Part shown: positions 43,151 through 51,111 of the stretch, piece after piece
How positions within the stretch are numbered: position 1 is the stretch's first letter
Layout: every line of letters begins with the position of its first letter
Assembly: GCA_947307225.1 (NCBI GenBank)
Contig: CAMZIL010000001.1
Span: forward strand, 62,001 to 126,000
Length of the DNA: 64,000 nt
Direction of reading: 5' to 3'
Source of the DNA: an uncultured Candidatus Saccharibacteria bacterium
GTDB taxonomy: Bacteria; Patescibacteriota; Saccharimonadia; Saccharimonadales; Saccharimonadaceae
Notes under the pieces: generated by a model
Database searches by the model: none
What the model saw: only the letters and a program-made list of their open reading frames with translations
Told to the model about the DNA's origin: nothing
Program-made: the position numbers and the translations under genes

Positions 43151-43987
43151 TCATGAACGCACAACTGTTTCGAGAATCAACTTCTCGCCGCGTTTGATTT
43201 TTTCCTTGGTCTCTGCGGAAAAGACCTCATCTTCGATGCCTATGTCACATTTTTCGAATGTGTCGATAAGCTCCATGATGTGGTCCGCTTCGACTTTGTT
43301 GCCTCCGAAATAGTCCAGAAGCTCCTTATAAAAGTCTCCGCGGTAGTCGACCGGTTCACCAGTCTTCCAGTGCTTAGTGGTAGGCCAGGTATCGTGCGGG
43401 AACATGTGTGCGTAAATCACTAATGTGATGTCGCGCACCATCTCTTGGTTCAACGGATACATCCAGTTTGTCAGCCAGTGCGTCGCAATAAAAGCGCTGA
43501 CTTTTGCATGACCGTAGAAACATACGCCGCCGAACTTATTAGTTGCAGCGGTATATTTCTTGCCGATATCATGCAATACCGCAAGGGCGACTGCCATGGT
43601 TGGATGCATTCCTGCGTCTACAGCGTTCGCAGCGACAAGCGCGGCGTGCTGTTGCAAATTTTCTTGATGCCATTTCGAGGTCTGTGTTCCGATTGGACCA
43701 CATACTTCCTTAATGCCATCAGGGATCTGCTTGCCTTTCACAAACGGAAAGACGAAACGCTTGACTCCATCGTTTCCGATCTCTCCTTCGCCATAAATGG
43801 TTGTAAAAAGATCGTCCTCGATGTGGAGAAACTGATAGACGCCAACGGCGCCGAGGCTCATTTTGCAAATGCCATGAAGCTCCTGAAGCAATCTGGCAGG
43901 CATGCCTAAATTACAGAGAGTTTCATATTTTGCGCCAACGGCATCCGAAAGGCTCATATCTTTGAAATAAGATGACAGATTATCCAT
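43151..43987 (-). CDS. HD-domain phosphohydrolase-like protein
   Basis: 278 residues. Residues about 1-100 form an unrecognised N-terminal domain. An HD domain follows with H114 (LQQHAALVAANA), the HD doublet H139-D140 in LAVLHDIGKK, H160 (CFYGHAKVSA) and H194 (VIYAHMF), the metal-ligand set expected for this superfamily. It would hydrolyse a phosphate ester or nucleotide; the substrate is unknown. The lysines after HD and the YGHAKVSA string recall tRNA-nucleotidyltransferase or YfbR-like HD domains. ATG 43987 is preferred: GAGGTG lies six bases upstream. It is driven by a consensus promoter at 44073-44045. Confidence 0.82.
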   Translation of the reverse strand: MDNLSSYFKDMSLSDAVGAKYETLCNLGMPARLLQELHGICKMSLGAVGVYQFLHIEDDLFTTIYGEGEIGNDGVKRFVFPFVKGKQIPDGIKEVCGPIGTQTSKWHQENLQQHAALVAANAVDAGMHPTMAVALAVLHDIGKKYTAATNKFGGVCFYGHAKVSAFIATHWLTNWMYPLNQEMVRDITLVIYAHMFPHDTWPTTKHWKTGEPVDYRGDFYKELLDYFGGNKVEADHIMELIDTFEKCDIGIEDEVFSAETKEKIKRGEKLILETVVRS

Positions 43988-44044
43988 TATAAACACCTCA
44001 CAATCTCAATGAACTTTGTTTTTTGTTGGAAAACTAACCTTATA

Positions 44045-44073
44045 ATTATAGCACAGATTGCGCAAAAAGTCAA
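44045..44073 (-). promoter_or_regulatory. Sigma70-type promoter of the HD-protein operon
   Basis: TTGACT at 44073-44068, 17-bp spacer, TATAAT at 44050-44045. Confidence 0.82.
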
Positions 44074-44090
44074 TGGTAAACAGGGGTAGC

Positions 44091-44119
44091 TTGCCAAAGC
44101 ATGCGATATATTTTATAAT
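44091..44119 (+). promoter_or_regulatory. Sigma70-type promoter of the 44199 gene
   Basis: TTGCCA at 44091-44096, 17-bp spacer, TATAAT at 44114-44119. It diverges from the HD-operon promoter; the two -35 boxes are less than 20 bp apart, so a shared regulator is possible. Confidence 0.75.
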
Positions 44120-44198
44120 ATCGCTAAGTTTGGTGGGAGATTTGTTATTTTCCAGTGTTTTTATGCCCTATCGTCTCTATTAATTGGAGGTGATAACC

Positions 44199-44990
44199 AT
44201 GCGTAACCCTTTAGATTACCAGAAAGCTAGCGGCATCGCGTTGCTCGGCAAATTCCTGCCTGACGCGACGCCTTTTAAGAGGCTAGACATCATTAGAACA
44301 GTTGAGGAATGGGACGCCATCAAGGACGAGTACGCAGATTTTGCGGCGCACCGTACGGATTTTCCGATCGGCGCAATGCGAAAGAATATCGTTACTGGCA
44401 CGAGCGGCTTACCGACGGAAATCCCGTCAGTACTAAAACAAGTGCAAGAGCAGAGCCAGAATGGCGTCGTACTCTTGATGCAGATGAAGAAGAAAAGCGT
44501 CTTTCGCTATCTTTACGACGGCGGTTTTAATGCCCTGTTCTTGGTCGATGACAAGATTATTATCGAGTTCGTCGGCAAGGCCTTTGACGGGCACGAGTTG
44601 ACGCAAGGCTTGGCCGTGCATGAGCGCTACATTATTCCATGGGATAAGGCCATTTTCGTACGGAAGCGTGCCGACCTGATGCGAGATATCGATATCGAGA
44701 AGACATTTATCTCGCAGGAGAAGTACGCCGAGCAGTACGAGGAAAGGCTCAAGTTTCTAATCAACGACTGCCACTATAAGGCCGACAAGGTCAGACAAAA
44801 TGTGCCACGCGAATTCCAAGTCCTCAACGATTCCTTGATCGAAAACTTTATGGACGAGATTGTTTTCCCGCTAATAGTCCATCGGAAGGATTTGCTCGCA
44901 AGTGGCCTGAAGATATTCTGCGTCCAAGGCAACTTTGTCAACGGCATAGTCCAGCCGTGGGAAATTTTTACAACTAGACGATGGATTTAA
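44199..44990 (+). CDS. Soluble protein of unknown function, divergent from the HD-protein operon
   Basis: 263 residues from ATG 44199 (TTGGAGGTGATAACC upstream); the frame also allows an earlier TTG, which would overlap that site. No membrane segments and no family recognised. It is mixed alpha/beta in appearance, with a central GGFNALFLVDDKIIIEFVGKAF-like beta-rich part (about 105-125) and a charged helical C-terminal half. Its divergent promoter next to the HD-protein operon suggests joint regulation. It ends at a bidirectional terminator before nrdG. Confidence 0.75.
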   Translation: MRNPLDYQKASGIALLGKFLPDATPFKRLDIIRTVEEWDAIKDEYADFAAHRTDFPIGAMRKNIVTGTSGLPTEIPSVLKQVQEQSQNGVVLLMQMKKKSVFRYLYDGGFNALFLVDDKIIIEFVGKAFDGHELTQGLAVHERYIIPWDKAIFVRKRADLMRDIDIEKTFISQEKYAEQYEERLKFLINDCHYKADKVRQNVPREFQVLNDSLIENFMDEIVFPLIVHRKDLLASGLKIFCVQGNFVNGIVQPWEIFTTRRWI

Positions 44991-45001
44991 AAACACAAAC
45001 C

Positions 45002-45040
45002 AAAAATAGCCCCCGCGTTGTTTGCAGGGGCTATTGTTTT
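45002..45040. terminator. Bidirectional terminator between 44199 gene and nrdG
   Basis: Nine-pair stem AATAGCCCC/GGGGCTATT flanked by A- and T-rich runs. Confidence 0.88.
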
Positions 45041-45584
45041 ATTCAATTGATTGAATTTCGCCGTTTTTCAGATGCAGAATGCGCTGATTGCGACTGCCGC
45101 GGAATTTCATCGTGAGATCGCGCTGCGCCATGATGAACGGACCATCGATGAGCGCGTCGAGCTCTTTAATGAATTCCCATTCAATACCGTCGCGCGGAAT
45201 AAGCTCATAGATGAGACCCGTGAAGGACCAGACGTTCCAGCCCAGTTCCTTCTTGCACCAACGTGTAATCTCGAGCAGCGCCTTGCACTGGAGCATTGGT
45301 TCGCCGCCGCAGAAGGTGATGCCGCTCTGCCCTTTGAGCTTGCGGAGCTCGTCCTTGACCTTTTCGATTGGAACGGTGGCACCAACCGTAGGATCTTCAG
45401 TCCAAGTTTCTGGGTTTTGACAGCCTGGACAGTGCTGACGGCAGCCCTGAGTCCAAAGTACGGCACGGAGACCCGGGCCGTTAACGATGGAATCATGCTC
45501 GAGATCACCTGAGAGGCGGATATACCCCTCAGGGACGTCGAGCTGCGGGCGACAAAGTGATGATTGATCGCCTTTGACTATCAT
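45039..45584 (-). CDS. nrdG: Anaerobic ribonucleotide reductase activating protein (radical SAM)
   Basis: Uses S-adenosylmethionine and a 4Fe-4S cluster to put the glycyl radical on NrdD. 181 residues. The radical SAM cysteines are C48, C52 and C55 (TQGCRQHCPGCQNPETW), followed by the SAM-binding GGEPMLQ at about 96. The core is short, as in the NrdG family. The ATG directly follows the nrdD stop codon, with GGAAAAG upstream in the end of nrdD, so the two proteins are made together. Confidence 0.95.
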   Translation of the reverse strand: MIVKGDQSSLCRPQLDVPEGYIRLSGDLEHDSIVNGPGLRAVLWTQGCRQHCPGCQNPETWTEDPTVGATVPIEKVKDELRKLKGQSGITFCGGEPMLQCKALLEITRWCKKELGWNVWSFTGLIYELIPRDGIEWEFIKELDALIDGPFIMAQRDLTMKFRGSRNQRILHLKNGEIQSIE

Positions 45585-47930
45585 TTATTCTTTTCCTAGT
45601 GCAGCTTTGGCGCAAGCTTTCTTTTGCTCGCGTTTGACCTTGGTATCTACGTCATACTGACCAACAGAGACGTTGTGCTTGACGCGGGCAGCTTCCTCGG
45701 CCTTTTTGCCATCGTTCCAGCGCTCGAGAGAGCCGACGAGGTAACCGGTGATGCGGCGGAGACGTTCGAAGCCGTACTCGCCATCACATTCGTGGCGGCC
45801 GCAGCTTGGGCAGACATCGCCAGCGATGATGCCGGAGAAGCCGCAGACTGGGTCGCGATCAACTGGGTGGTTAACAGAGCCGTAGCCGATGCCAGCTTCC
45901 TTCATGTGGCGGATAACTGCCTCGAAGGCTTCGATGTTTTCGCTAGGATCGCCGTCCATTTCGATGTAGGTAATGTGGCCAGCGTTACAAAGGGCGTGAT
46001 ATGGCGCCTCAATGTCGATCTTCTCGAAGGCAGAAATTGGATAGTAGACAGGAACGTGGAAGGAGTTGGTGTAGAAGTCGCGGTCAGTGACACCCTTGAT
46101 CTTGCCGTATTCCTTGCGGTCCATCTTAGTAAAGCGACCGGAGAGACCCTCAGCAGGCGTTGCAAGAAGCGAGAAGTTGAGTTTGTACTTCTTGGTTGCT
46201 TCGTCGCAGAAGTCGCGCATGTGGCCAATGATATCGAGACCGATTTCCTGAGCTTCTGCGGATTCGCCGTGATGCTTGCCGATCATGGCAACGAGCGTTT
46301 CAGCGAGGCCGATGAAGCCGATAGAAAGCGTGCCGTGCTTGATAACATCGCGGAGCTTGTCGTTTGGACCGAGCTTTTCGCTACCGACCCAGTTGCCCTG
46401 ACCCATGAGGAATGGGAAGTTCTTTACTCTCTGGTTTGCCTGGAATTCGAAGCGCTGGAGAAGCTGGTCAGCGATGAGCTGAAGCTTTTCATCGAGCTCC
46501 TGATAGAAACCATCCCAGTCTGCCTCTTTGCGCTCGCCTAGGCAGATACCGTGCTTGATACCGATGCGGACGAGGTTGAGCGTGGTGAAGGAACAGTTAC
46601 CGCGGCCAAATGCCTTACCGTCGGTTTCCTTGAAGCAGGAACCGAAGACGCGGGTGCGGCAGCCCATGGTTGCGATTTCAGTGTTTGGATCACCAGCCTT
46701 GTAATACTGGAGATTGAACGGTGCGTCGATGAAGCTGAAGTTCGGGAAGAGGCGCTTTGCGGAGACTTCCATACTGCGCTTGAAGAGATCGTAGTTTGGA
46801 TCGCCTGGGTTGTAGTTGACGCCCTCCTTAACCTTGAAGATGGAGATTGGGAAGATTGGCGTCTCATGATGACCGAGACCGTTCATAGTAGCCTCGAGAA
46901 GCATCTTGGAGACTAGGCGGCCAGACTCGGAAGTATCAGTACCGAAGTTGATCGAAGTGAATGGAACCTGTGCGCCAGCGCGGCTGTGCATGGTGTTGAG
47001 GTTGTGAACGAAGCCTTCCATTGCCTGGAGAGTCTGATGCTCGGTATCTTCCTTTGCCTCTTTGAGGACGGCAGCTGGAACCTTCTTTGCGAGCTTTTTG
47101 TCGTCGCCGTAAGCAATGTCGTCAGTGACCTCGAATTTGACCTTGTTGCCAGTAAATTCTTCGTACTTTTCAATGTTGCTCTTTAGGCTCTTGCGATAGG
47201 TCTTGTTAACACTTGGTGCGAGAGCGTAGTCGAAGTTTGGAATGGACTGACCACCGTGCTGCTCGTTCTGGTTGGCCTGGAGGATAATGGCAGCGAGAGC
47301 GGCGGCGGTGCCGATGGAGTTTGGAGTGCGGAGGAAGCCGTGACCGGTATTGAAGCCGCGTTCAAAGAGCTTGAGCGGGTCGGTCTGGCAGCAAGTAAGC
47401 GTACCGGTTGCCATGAAATCTAGATCGTGAATGTGGATGTCGCCATGATCATGTGCGTAGGCGAACTCTGGCTTTAGGAGGCAGATTTTTGCGTATTCCT
47501 TGGAGCCCTCTGCGCCAAACTGGAGCATCTTGCCCATGGCGGAGTTACCATCAACGTTTGCGTTGCCACGCTTCACGTCGGAATCTTCTGCGGCATCAGC
47601 CTGAGAGATGGTGCCATAGATCTGCATGAGTTTGGACTTTGCGTTGCGCTTGCGGGTGCGCTCTGCGCGGTATTCAATGTAGGCTTTAGCGGTGCGCTTG
47701 AAGGCCGACTCCATCAAGACCTGCTCGACGATATCCTGAATCTGCTCAACAGTTGGGATACGAGTCTTGATCTGCTCGGTTGCGACGCGGATAACTTTGT
47801 CGCTAAGGTTTGCGGCGCGATCATGGCCGAATTCACCAGTAGCAGCACCAGCCTTTGCGATGGCCTCGGTGATTTTATCTTGGTTAAAAGATGCGACTTT
47901 GCCGTCGCGTTTGCGTACAGATTTGAACAT
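45585..47930 (-). CDS. nrdD: Anaerobic ribonucleoside-triphosphate reductase (class III)
   Basis: Reduces NTPs to dNTPs without oxygen. 781 residues from ATG 47930 (AGGTAAAA after GGAG; the longer frame is rejected). An N-terminal ATP-cone allosteric domain (about 1-95, FKSVRKRDGKVASFNQDKI) is followed by the glycyl-radical barrel and the zinc site CGFSGIIAGDVCPSCGRHEC near the C-terminus (four Cys). The radical glycine lies in RITGYLVGS at about 733. It forms an operon with nrdG, and three NrdR-like boxes lie upstream. No class I or II reductase appears in the window. The enzyme implies an anoxic niche or tolerance of oxygen through other genes. Confidence 0.96.
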   Translation of the reverse strand: MFKSVRKRDGKVASFNQDKITEAIAKAGAATGEFGHDRAANLSDKVIRVATEQIKTRIPTVEQIQDIVEQVLMESAFKRTAKAYIEYRAERTRKRNAKSKLMQIYGTISQADAAEDSDVKRGNANVDGNSAMGKMLQFGAEGSKEYAKICLLKPEFAYAHDHGDIHIHDLDFMATGTLTCCQTDPLKLFERGFNTGHGFLRTPNSIGTAAALAAIILQANQNEQHGGQSIPNFDYALAPSVNKTYRKSLKSNIEKYEEFTGNKVKFEVTDDIAYGDDKKLAKKVPAAVLKEAKEDTEHQTLQAMEGFVHNLNTMHSRAGAQVPFTSINFGTDTSESGRLVSKMLLEATMNGLGHHETPIFPISIFKVKEGVNYNPGDPNYDLFKRSMEVSAKRLFPNFSFIDAPFNLQYYKAGDPNTEIATMGCRTRVFGSCFKETDGKAFGRGNCSFTTLNLVRIGIKHGICLGERKEADWDGFYQELDEKLQLIADQLLQRFEFQANQRVKNFPFLMGQGNWVGSEKLGPNDKLRDVIKHGTLSIGFIGLAETLVAMIGKHHGESAEAQEIGLDIIGHMRDFCDEATKKYKLNFSLLATPAEGLSGRFTKMDRKEYGKIKGVTDRDFYTNSFHVPVYYPISAFEKIDIEAPYHALCNAGHITYIEMDGDPSENIEAFEAVIRHMKEAGIGYGSVNHPVDRDPVCGFSGIIAGDVCPSCGRHECDGEYGFERLRRITGYLVGSLERWNDGKKAEEAARVKHNVSVGQYDVDTKVKREQKKACAKAALGKE

Positions 47931-47985
47931 TTTTACCTCCATAGTTCAATCAATTGCTCTTATTTCTGTTTATTCTGCTTCCTAA

Positions 47986-48109
47986 ACACTAGATATAGTG
48001 TTTGTTGTCATAATGGTAACGCTATATGTGGAGTTTTGTCCATACAGGTTGTAAAAAAAACAATGTTTACAGATGAAGATTTTTGGCTTTGACACGCTAT
48101 ATATAGCGT
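47986..48109. promoter_or_regulatory. NrdR-type operator region upstream of nrdDG
   Basis: Two good palindromes match the NrdR consensus ACACTATATATAGTGT: ACACTAGATATAGTGT at 47986-48001 and ACGCTATATATAGCGT at 48094-48109. A degenerate box at about 48018-48033 has its centre 32 bp, three helical turns, from the first. Paired boxes at that spacing are the known NrdR arrangement. The region is the 5' leader and promoter of nrdD; the interval 47931-48201 holds no gene. Confidence 0.82.
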
Positions 48110-48162
48110 TTTGCGTGAAAACCGAACACTATTTTGCGTTTTCACGCGCCTTTTGCAAACAA

Positions 48163-48191
48163 TTGGTCAGATAAGCCTTTTGTGCTAGAAT
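48163..48191 (+). promoter_or_regulatory. Promoter of tRNA-Ser
   Basis: TTGGTC at 48163-48168, 17-bp spacer, TAGAAT at 48186-48191; the tRNA begins about 10 bp downstream. Confidence 0.6.
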
Positions 48192-48201
48192 AAGCTGTAT
48201 T

Positions 48202-48287
48202 GGAGGGGTGGCCGAGTGGTTGATGGCACTGGTCTTGAAAACCAGCAGGTTAACGCCTCGCAGGTTCGAATCCTGTCCCCTCCGCCA
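48202..48287 (+). tRNA. tRNA-Ser (TGA)
   Basis: Acceptor GGAGGGG/CCCCTCC, anticodon stem CTGGT/ACCAG with loop CTTGAAA, a long variable arm typical of tRNA-Ser, T-arm GCAGG/CCTGT, encoded GCCA. Confidence 0.95.
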
Positions 48288-48311
48288 TTTTTATGGTATA
48301 ATGCCACGTAT

Positions 48312-48388
48312 GGCACCGTAGCTCAGCTGGTTAGAGCGTAGGACTCATAAGCCTAAGGTCACTGGTTCGATCCCAGTCGGTGCTACCA
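48312..48388 (+). tRNA. tRNA-Met (CAT), elongator type
   Basis: Cloverleaf with loop CTCATAA (anticodon CAT), T-arm ACTGG/CCAGT and encoded CCA. The first acceptor pair is G1.U72 and the last anticodon-stem pair is A31-G39, a mismatch. It lacks the GGG/CCC stem of initiator tRNA. An Ile-2 (lysidine) identity cannot be excluded. TATAAT lies at 48297-48302. Confidence 0.88.
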
Positions 48389-48434
48389 CAAATCCAGGCG
48401 AAGGCCTGTTTTTTGTTTGTGGTAAAATAGACTC

Positions 48435-48827
48435 ATGAAAACTAGAAAAGCTTTTACCGTGCTGGAACTGATTCTCGCAATCGTGTTCGTAGGCATCTTT
48501 GTAGTATTATTCTTCTTGCAAAAACAGAGCGTCGACGCGATGAGCCGCGACGAAAAGCGCAAAACTGCTATTAATGCGATGTACTATGCCCTCGAGGAAG
48601 GCTATTACGCCGCAAACAAGGCATACCCAGAAAACATCGAGAACGCAGAGGTTTTGCCATGGATTGACCCAAATCTCTTTACTGATCCATACGGCGCAAA
48701 TATCTGGGACAAAGGCAGCAATTACGTCTATGAAACGAGCGATTGTACCGATGGCAAGTGCAAATCTTACACTCTTCGCGCAACGCTAGAAAAAGAAGCC
48801 GACTACATTAAAACGAGTCGCCACTAA
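48435..48827 (+). CDS. Type IV pilin-like protein
   Basis: Exported prepilin-like subunit, 130 residues. The N-terminus has a short basic leader (KTRKA) directly before FTVLELILAIVFVGIFVVLF (cited in part), the hydrophobic N-methylated helix with Glu5. The residue at -1 is Ala instead of the usual Gly. A globular domain with one cysteine pair near the end (SDCTDGKCKS) follows, as in many minor pilins. TAAAAT at 48423-48428 is 6 nt before the ATG, so leaderless. The PilB-type ATPase at 52054 could serve the same fibre. Confidence 0.9.
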   Translation: MKTRKAFTVLELILAIVFVGIFVVLFFLQKQSVDAMSRDEKRKTAINAMYYALEEGYYAANKAYPENIENAEVLPWIDPNLFTDPYGANIWDKGSNYVYETSDCTDGKCKSYTLRATLEKEADYIKTSRH

Positions 48828-48835
48828 AGACCATC

Positions 48836-48865
48836 AAAATACCCCCGGTAGCGGGGGTATTTTTT
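48836..48865. terminator. Terminator after the pilin gene
   Basis: Nine-pair stem AATACCCCC/GGGGGTATT and a T-run; serves the pilin gene and overlaps the stop of the convergent gene. Confidence 0.88.
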
Positions 48866-49466
48866 ATTTACTAGGCGTATCGTCGCTGGTCTTCTTGCAC
48901 TCGTAGACGAGATGCGAGATGGTCTTTACCTCGTCGTGAGGCGTATCGACATATCTGAGCGTATAGGTCGTTTCGTCGCCGATAGTGGACATACGAAGCG
49001 TGCCGAAGTGACAGAGATGATCGATGAGCGAATTCTGGCGGAAGGAGACATCCTCAATACGGCGAAGCTCGATAATGTTGGTTGAGTTCGCAAAGATGGA
49101 GCTGCGGGATTTCTGGATAATGCGGCGGTTGGTAACATAAATATGGTTTGCGTCATAAATGCTCTGCCCGACAAAGCCGCCGAAGAAAATTAACAGATAG
49201 AGGCCAAAGATTGCGACACGGAGATAATGGAGTGAAGAAGCGTTCAACGAGAACACGGAATTCTGAAGACCGCCGTTATTGCCGGCGAAGAAGATTAGGA
49301 CAAGACTTAATGCGATAACGAGGGCGGCTACGATGCCCCAAATAAAGACAATGCCAATGCGGGAGCGTTTGATATGTAGAACTACATATTCATCCTGCTC
49401 GAGATCGATCTCTGGGAAGTCCTTCGCGCTGCGTGCGTGCTGAACTTTCGATAATTCTGTTTTCAT
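48864..49466 (-). CDS. Membrane protein with bacterial PH domain (bPH2/DUF304)
   Basis: 200 residues: a short N-terminal cytoplasmic part, two TM helices (about 38-62 and 84-104), and a C-terminal bPH2 domain (about 105-185) recognised from HIYVTNRRIIQKS and NIIELRRIEDVSF. Bacterial PH domains sit next to membranes; the exact function is not known. The start has GGAG about nine bases upstream and a TATAAT farther out, so it has an ordinary leader, unlike its neighbours. Convergent with the pilin gene. Confidence 0.85.
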   Translation of the reverse strand: MKTELSKVQHARSAKDFPEIDLEQDEYVVLHIKRSRIGIVFIWGIVAALVIALSLVLIFFAGNNGGLQNSVFSLNASSLHYLRVAIFGLYLLIFFGGFVGQSIYDANHIYVTNRRIIQKSRSSIFANSTNIIELRRIEDVSFRQNSLIDHLCHFGTLRMSTIGDETTYTLRYVDTPHDEVKTISHLVYECKKTSDDTPSK

Positions 49467-49588
49467 ATTAGATCACTCCATCTAATCTGTTGTTTTGCTA
49501 ATTATATCATAATCGGGCCAAAAGGACAAATCATTGACTTTTTATGCTGCTTGTGGTATAATAAGAAGGTTAAGTATAAGAGATTTTT

Positions 49589-50101
49589 ATGGCTGACAAA
49601 ATAGTAATTGGACGCGAGGTTGCAGTTGACTTCGGCGATGAAATTCAGGCTGTGCCGGCGAAAGTCGACACGGGCGCAGATGGCTCCGCTGTTTGGGCAA
49701 GTGAGATTTTCGTCGACGAGGATCATATTTTGCATTTCAAGCTGTTCGGAAAAGGCTCGAAGTATTATACTGGCATCGAGCACACGACGAGCGAATTTAG
49801 CGTAATAATGACGAAAAGTTCGCTTGGCGGCACCGCGCTGAAATACCGCGTGAAGCTGTCAATCGTGATTGCTGGACGAAGAATCCGAGCAAGCTTTGGC
49901 TTAAGCGACCGCGCAACACATAATTACCCCGTGCTAATTGGCCGCAGAACCCTGAATAAGAAGTTTATCGTAGATGTCAGCCTGAGCAATAATCTAGTGA
50001 AAGTAAAGAAAAATACGCCTGGGGGTCTGAATACAAGAATGAAGAAAGACCCTTACAAATTTTATAAAGAAACCTATCTAAACGGAGTGACCAAGAAATG
50101 A
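49589..50101 (+). CDS. RimB/RimK-associated retropepsin-like protease (PF05618-like)
   Basis: Small aspartic-protease-fold protein, 170 residues, of the family long annotated as ATP-dependent zinc protease. The DTGA motif is in AKVDTGADGSAVWAS (about 26-40), and the second conserved segment is NYPVLIGRRTLNKKFIVDVS (about 112-130). Its 3' end overlaps the ATP-grasp gene by 4 bp. In other bacteria such proteases are encoded beside RimK and trim poly-glutamate tails that RimK adds, so a matched add/remove pair is likely. Confidence 0.87.
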   Translation: MADKIVIGREVAVDFGDEIQAVPAKVDTGADGSAVWASEIFVDEDHILHFKLFGKGSKYYTGIEHTTSEFSVIMTKSSLGGTALKYRVKLSIVIAGRRIRASFGLSDRATHNYPVLIGRRTLNKKFIVDVSLSNNLVKVKKNTPGGLNTRMKKDPYKFYKETYLNGVTKK

Positions 50102-51009
50102 AGATCGCAATTCTCTCCAATGGCAATGCCAACTATTCCACCAAGCGCCTAGTCGAAGAGGCTGAGGCACGTGGCCACGAGGTTGACGTTATCAAGTACA
50201 AAAACTGCTACATTTCGATCGAATCGCGCCAGAATAAGGTTTATTACAAAGGTAAACCGCTCGAAAACTATGACGCAATTATTCCACGCATTGCGGCAAA
50301 TATGACCAAATATGGTACCGCAATCGTACGCCAGCTCGAGATGCAAGGCGAGTATGTTCTATCCAAATCGATTGCAATTACCCGCGCACGCGACAAACTG
50401 CGCTCAATGCAGGTGCTCGCAAAGTATGGCGTCGACATTCCTAAAACCGTCGTTTCGCGCAACACGGCAGATATCGATGAGTTGCTCGAGCAGCTCGGCG
50501 AGATGCCAGTGATTATCAAGTTGGCTTACGGCACGCACGGTAACGGCGTAATTCTAGCCGAGACAAAGAAGGCTGCAAAATCAACTTTGCAGGCATTCTA
50601 CCTCGCGAATGATGATGGCGTTTCGATTCTTTTGCAGGAATTTATTAAAGAATCGGCAGGTACTGATATCCGTGCATTCGTAGTCGGCAGCAAAGTTGTC
50701 GCTTCGATGCAGCGCAAGAGTCTTGATGATGATTTCCGTTCGAATTTGCACAAGGGCGGTTCTGGTACGCCAATTAAGTTGACTCCTCAGGAAGAAAAGA
50801 TGGCAGTCAACGCAGCAAAGGCTATGGGCCTTAACGTAGCAGGTGTCGACATTATGCGATCTGCGCGCGGTCCGCTCTGTCTAGAAGTTAACGCTTCGCC
50901 GGGCTTCGGTATTGAGAAAATTACTGGCCGCAACGTTGCTGGTAAGATCATCGAATACGTCGAGCACAACGCAACTCGTACACCAAAGAAAGATAAGGTC
51001 GGCGCCTAA
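50098..51009 (+). CDS. RimK-like ATP-grasp ligase
   Basis: 303-residue ATP-grasp enzyme of the RimK/glutathione-synthetase type that adds amino acids (classically Glu) to a protein C-terminus or a small molecule. The N-terminal pre-ATP-grasp domain includes NYSTKRLVEEAEARGHEV; the ATP-grasp part has PVIIKLAYGTHGNGVILAE, LLQEFIKESAGTDIRAFVVG and the metal-binding CLEVNASPGF near the end. It overlaps the protease gene by 4 bp and has a terminator. The acceptor may be ribosomal protein S6, as in E. coli, but this is not proved. Confidence 0.9.
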   Translation: MKIAILSNGNANYSTKRLVEEAEARGHEVDVIKYKNCYISIESRQNKVYYKGKPLENYDAIIPRIAANMTKYGTAIVRQLEMQGEYVLSKSIAITRARDKLRSMQVLAKYGVDIPKTVVSRNTADIDELLEQLGEMPVIIKLAYGTHGNGVILAETKKAAKSTLQAFYLANDDGVSILLQEFIKESAGTDIRAFVVGSKVVASMQRKSLDDDFRSNLHKGGSGTPIKLTPQEEKMAVNAAKAMGLNVAGVDIMRSARGPLCLEVNASPGFGIEKITGRNVAGKIIEYVEHNATRTPKKDKVGA

Positions 51010-51027
51010 AACGCCAAACCGGAAAAG

Positions 51028-51050
51028 CCGCTCCTCACGGAGCGGTTTTT
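51028..51050 (+). terminator. Intrinsic terminator after rimK-like gene
   Basis: CCGCTCC/GGAGCGG stem with a tetraloop, then TTTTT. Confidence 0.88.
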
Positions 51051-51111
51051 CTTGTTTTAGAATCATACTGTTTATGCTAAAATAACGGCAGGAAATTGGA
51101 TAAAAACAAAC

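Noticed and set aside
45624-46541. 305-codon + strand frame opposite nrdD
   Set aside because: Shadow of the nrdD reading frame, no start signal and no recognisable domain.
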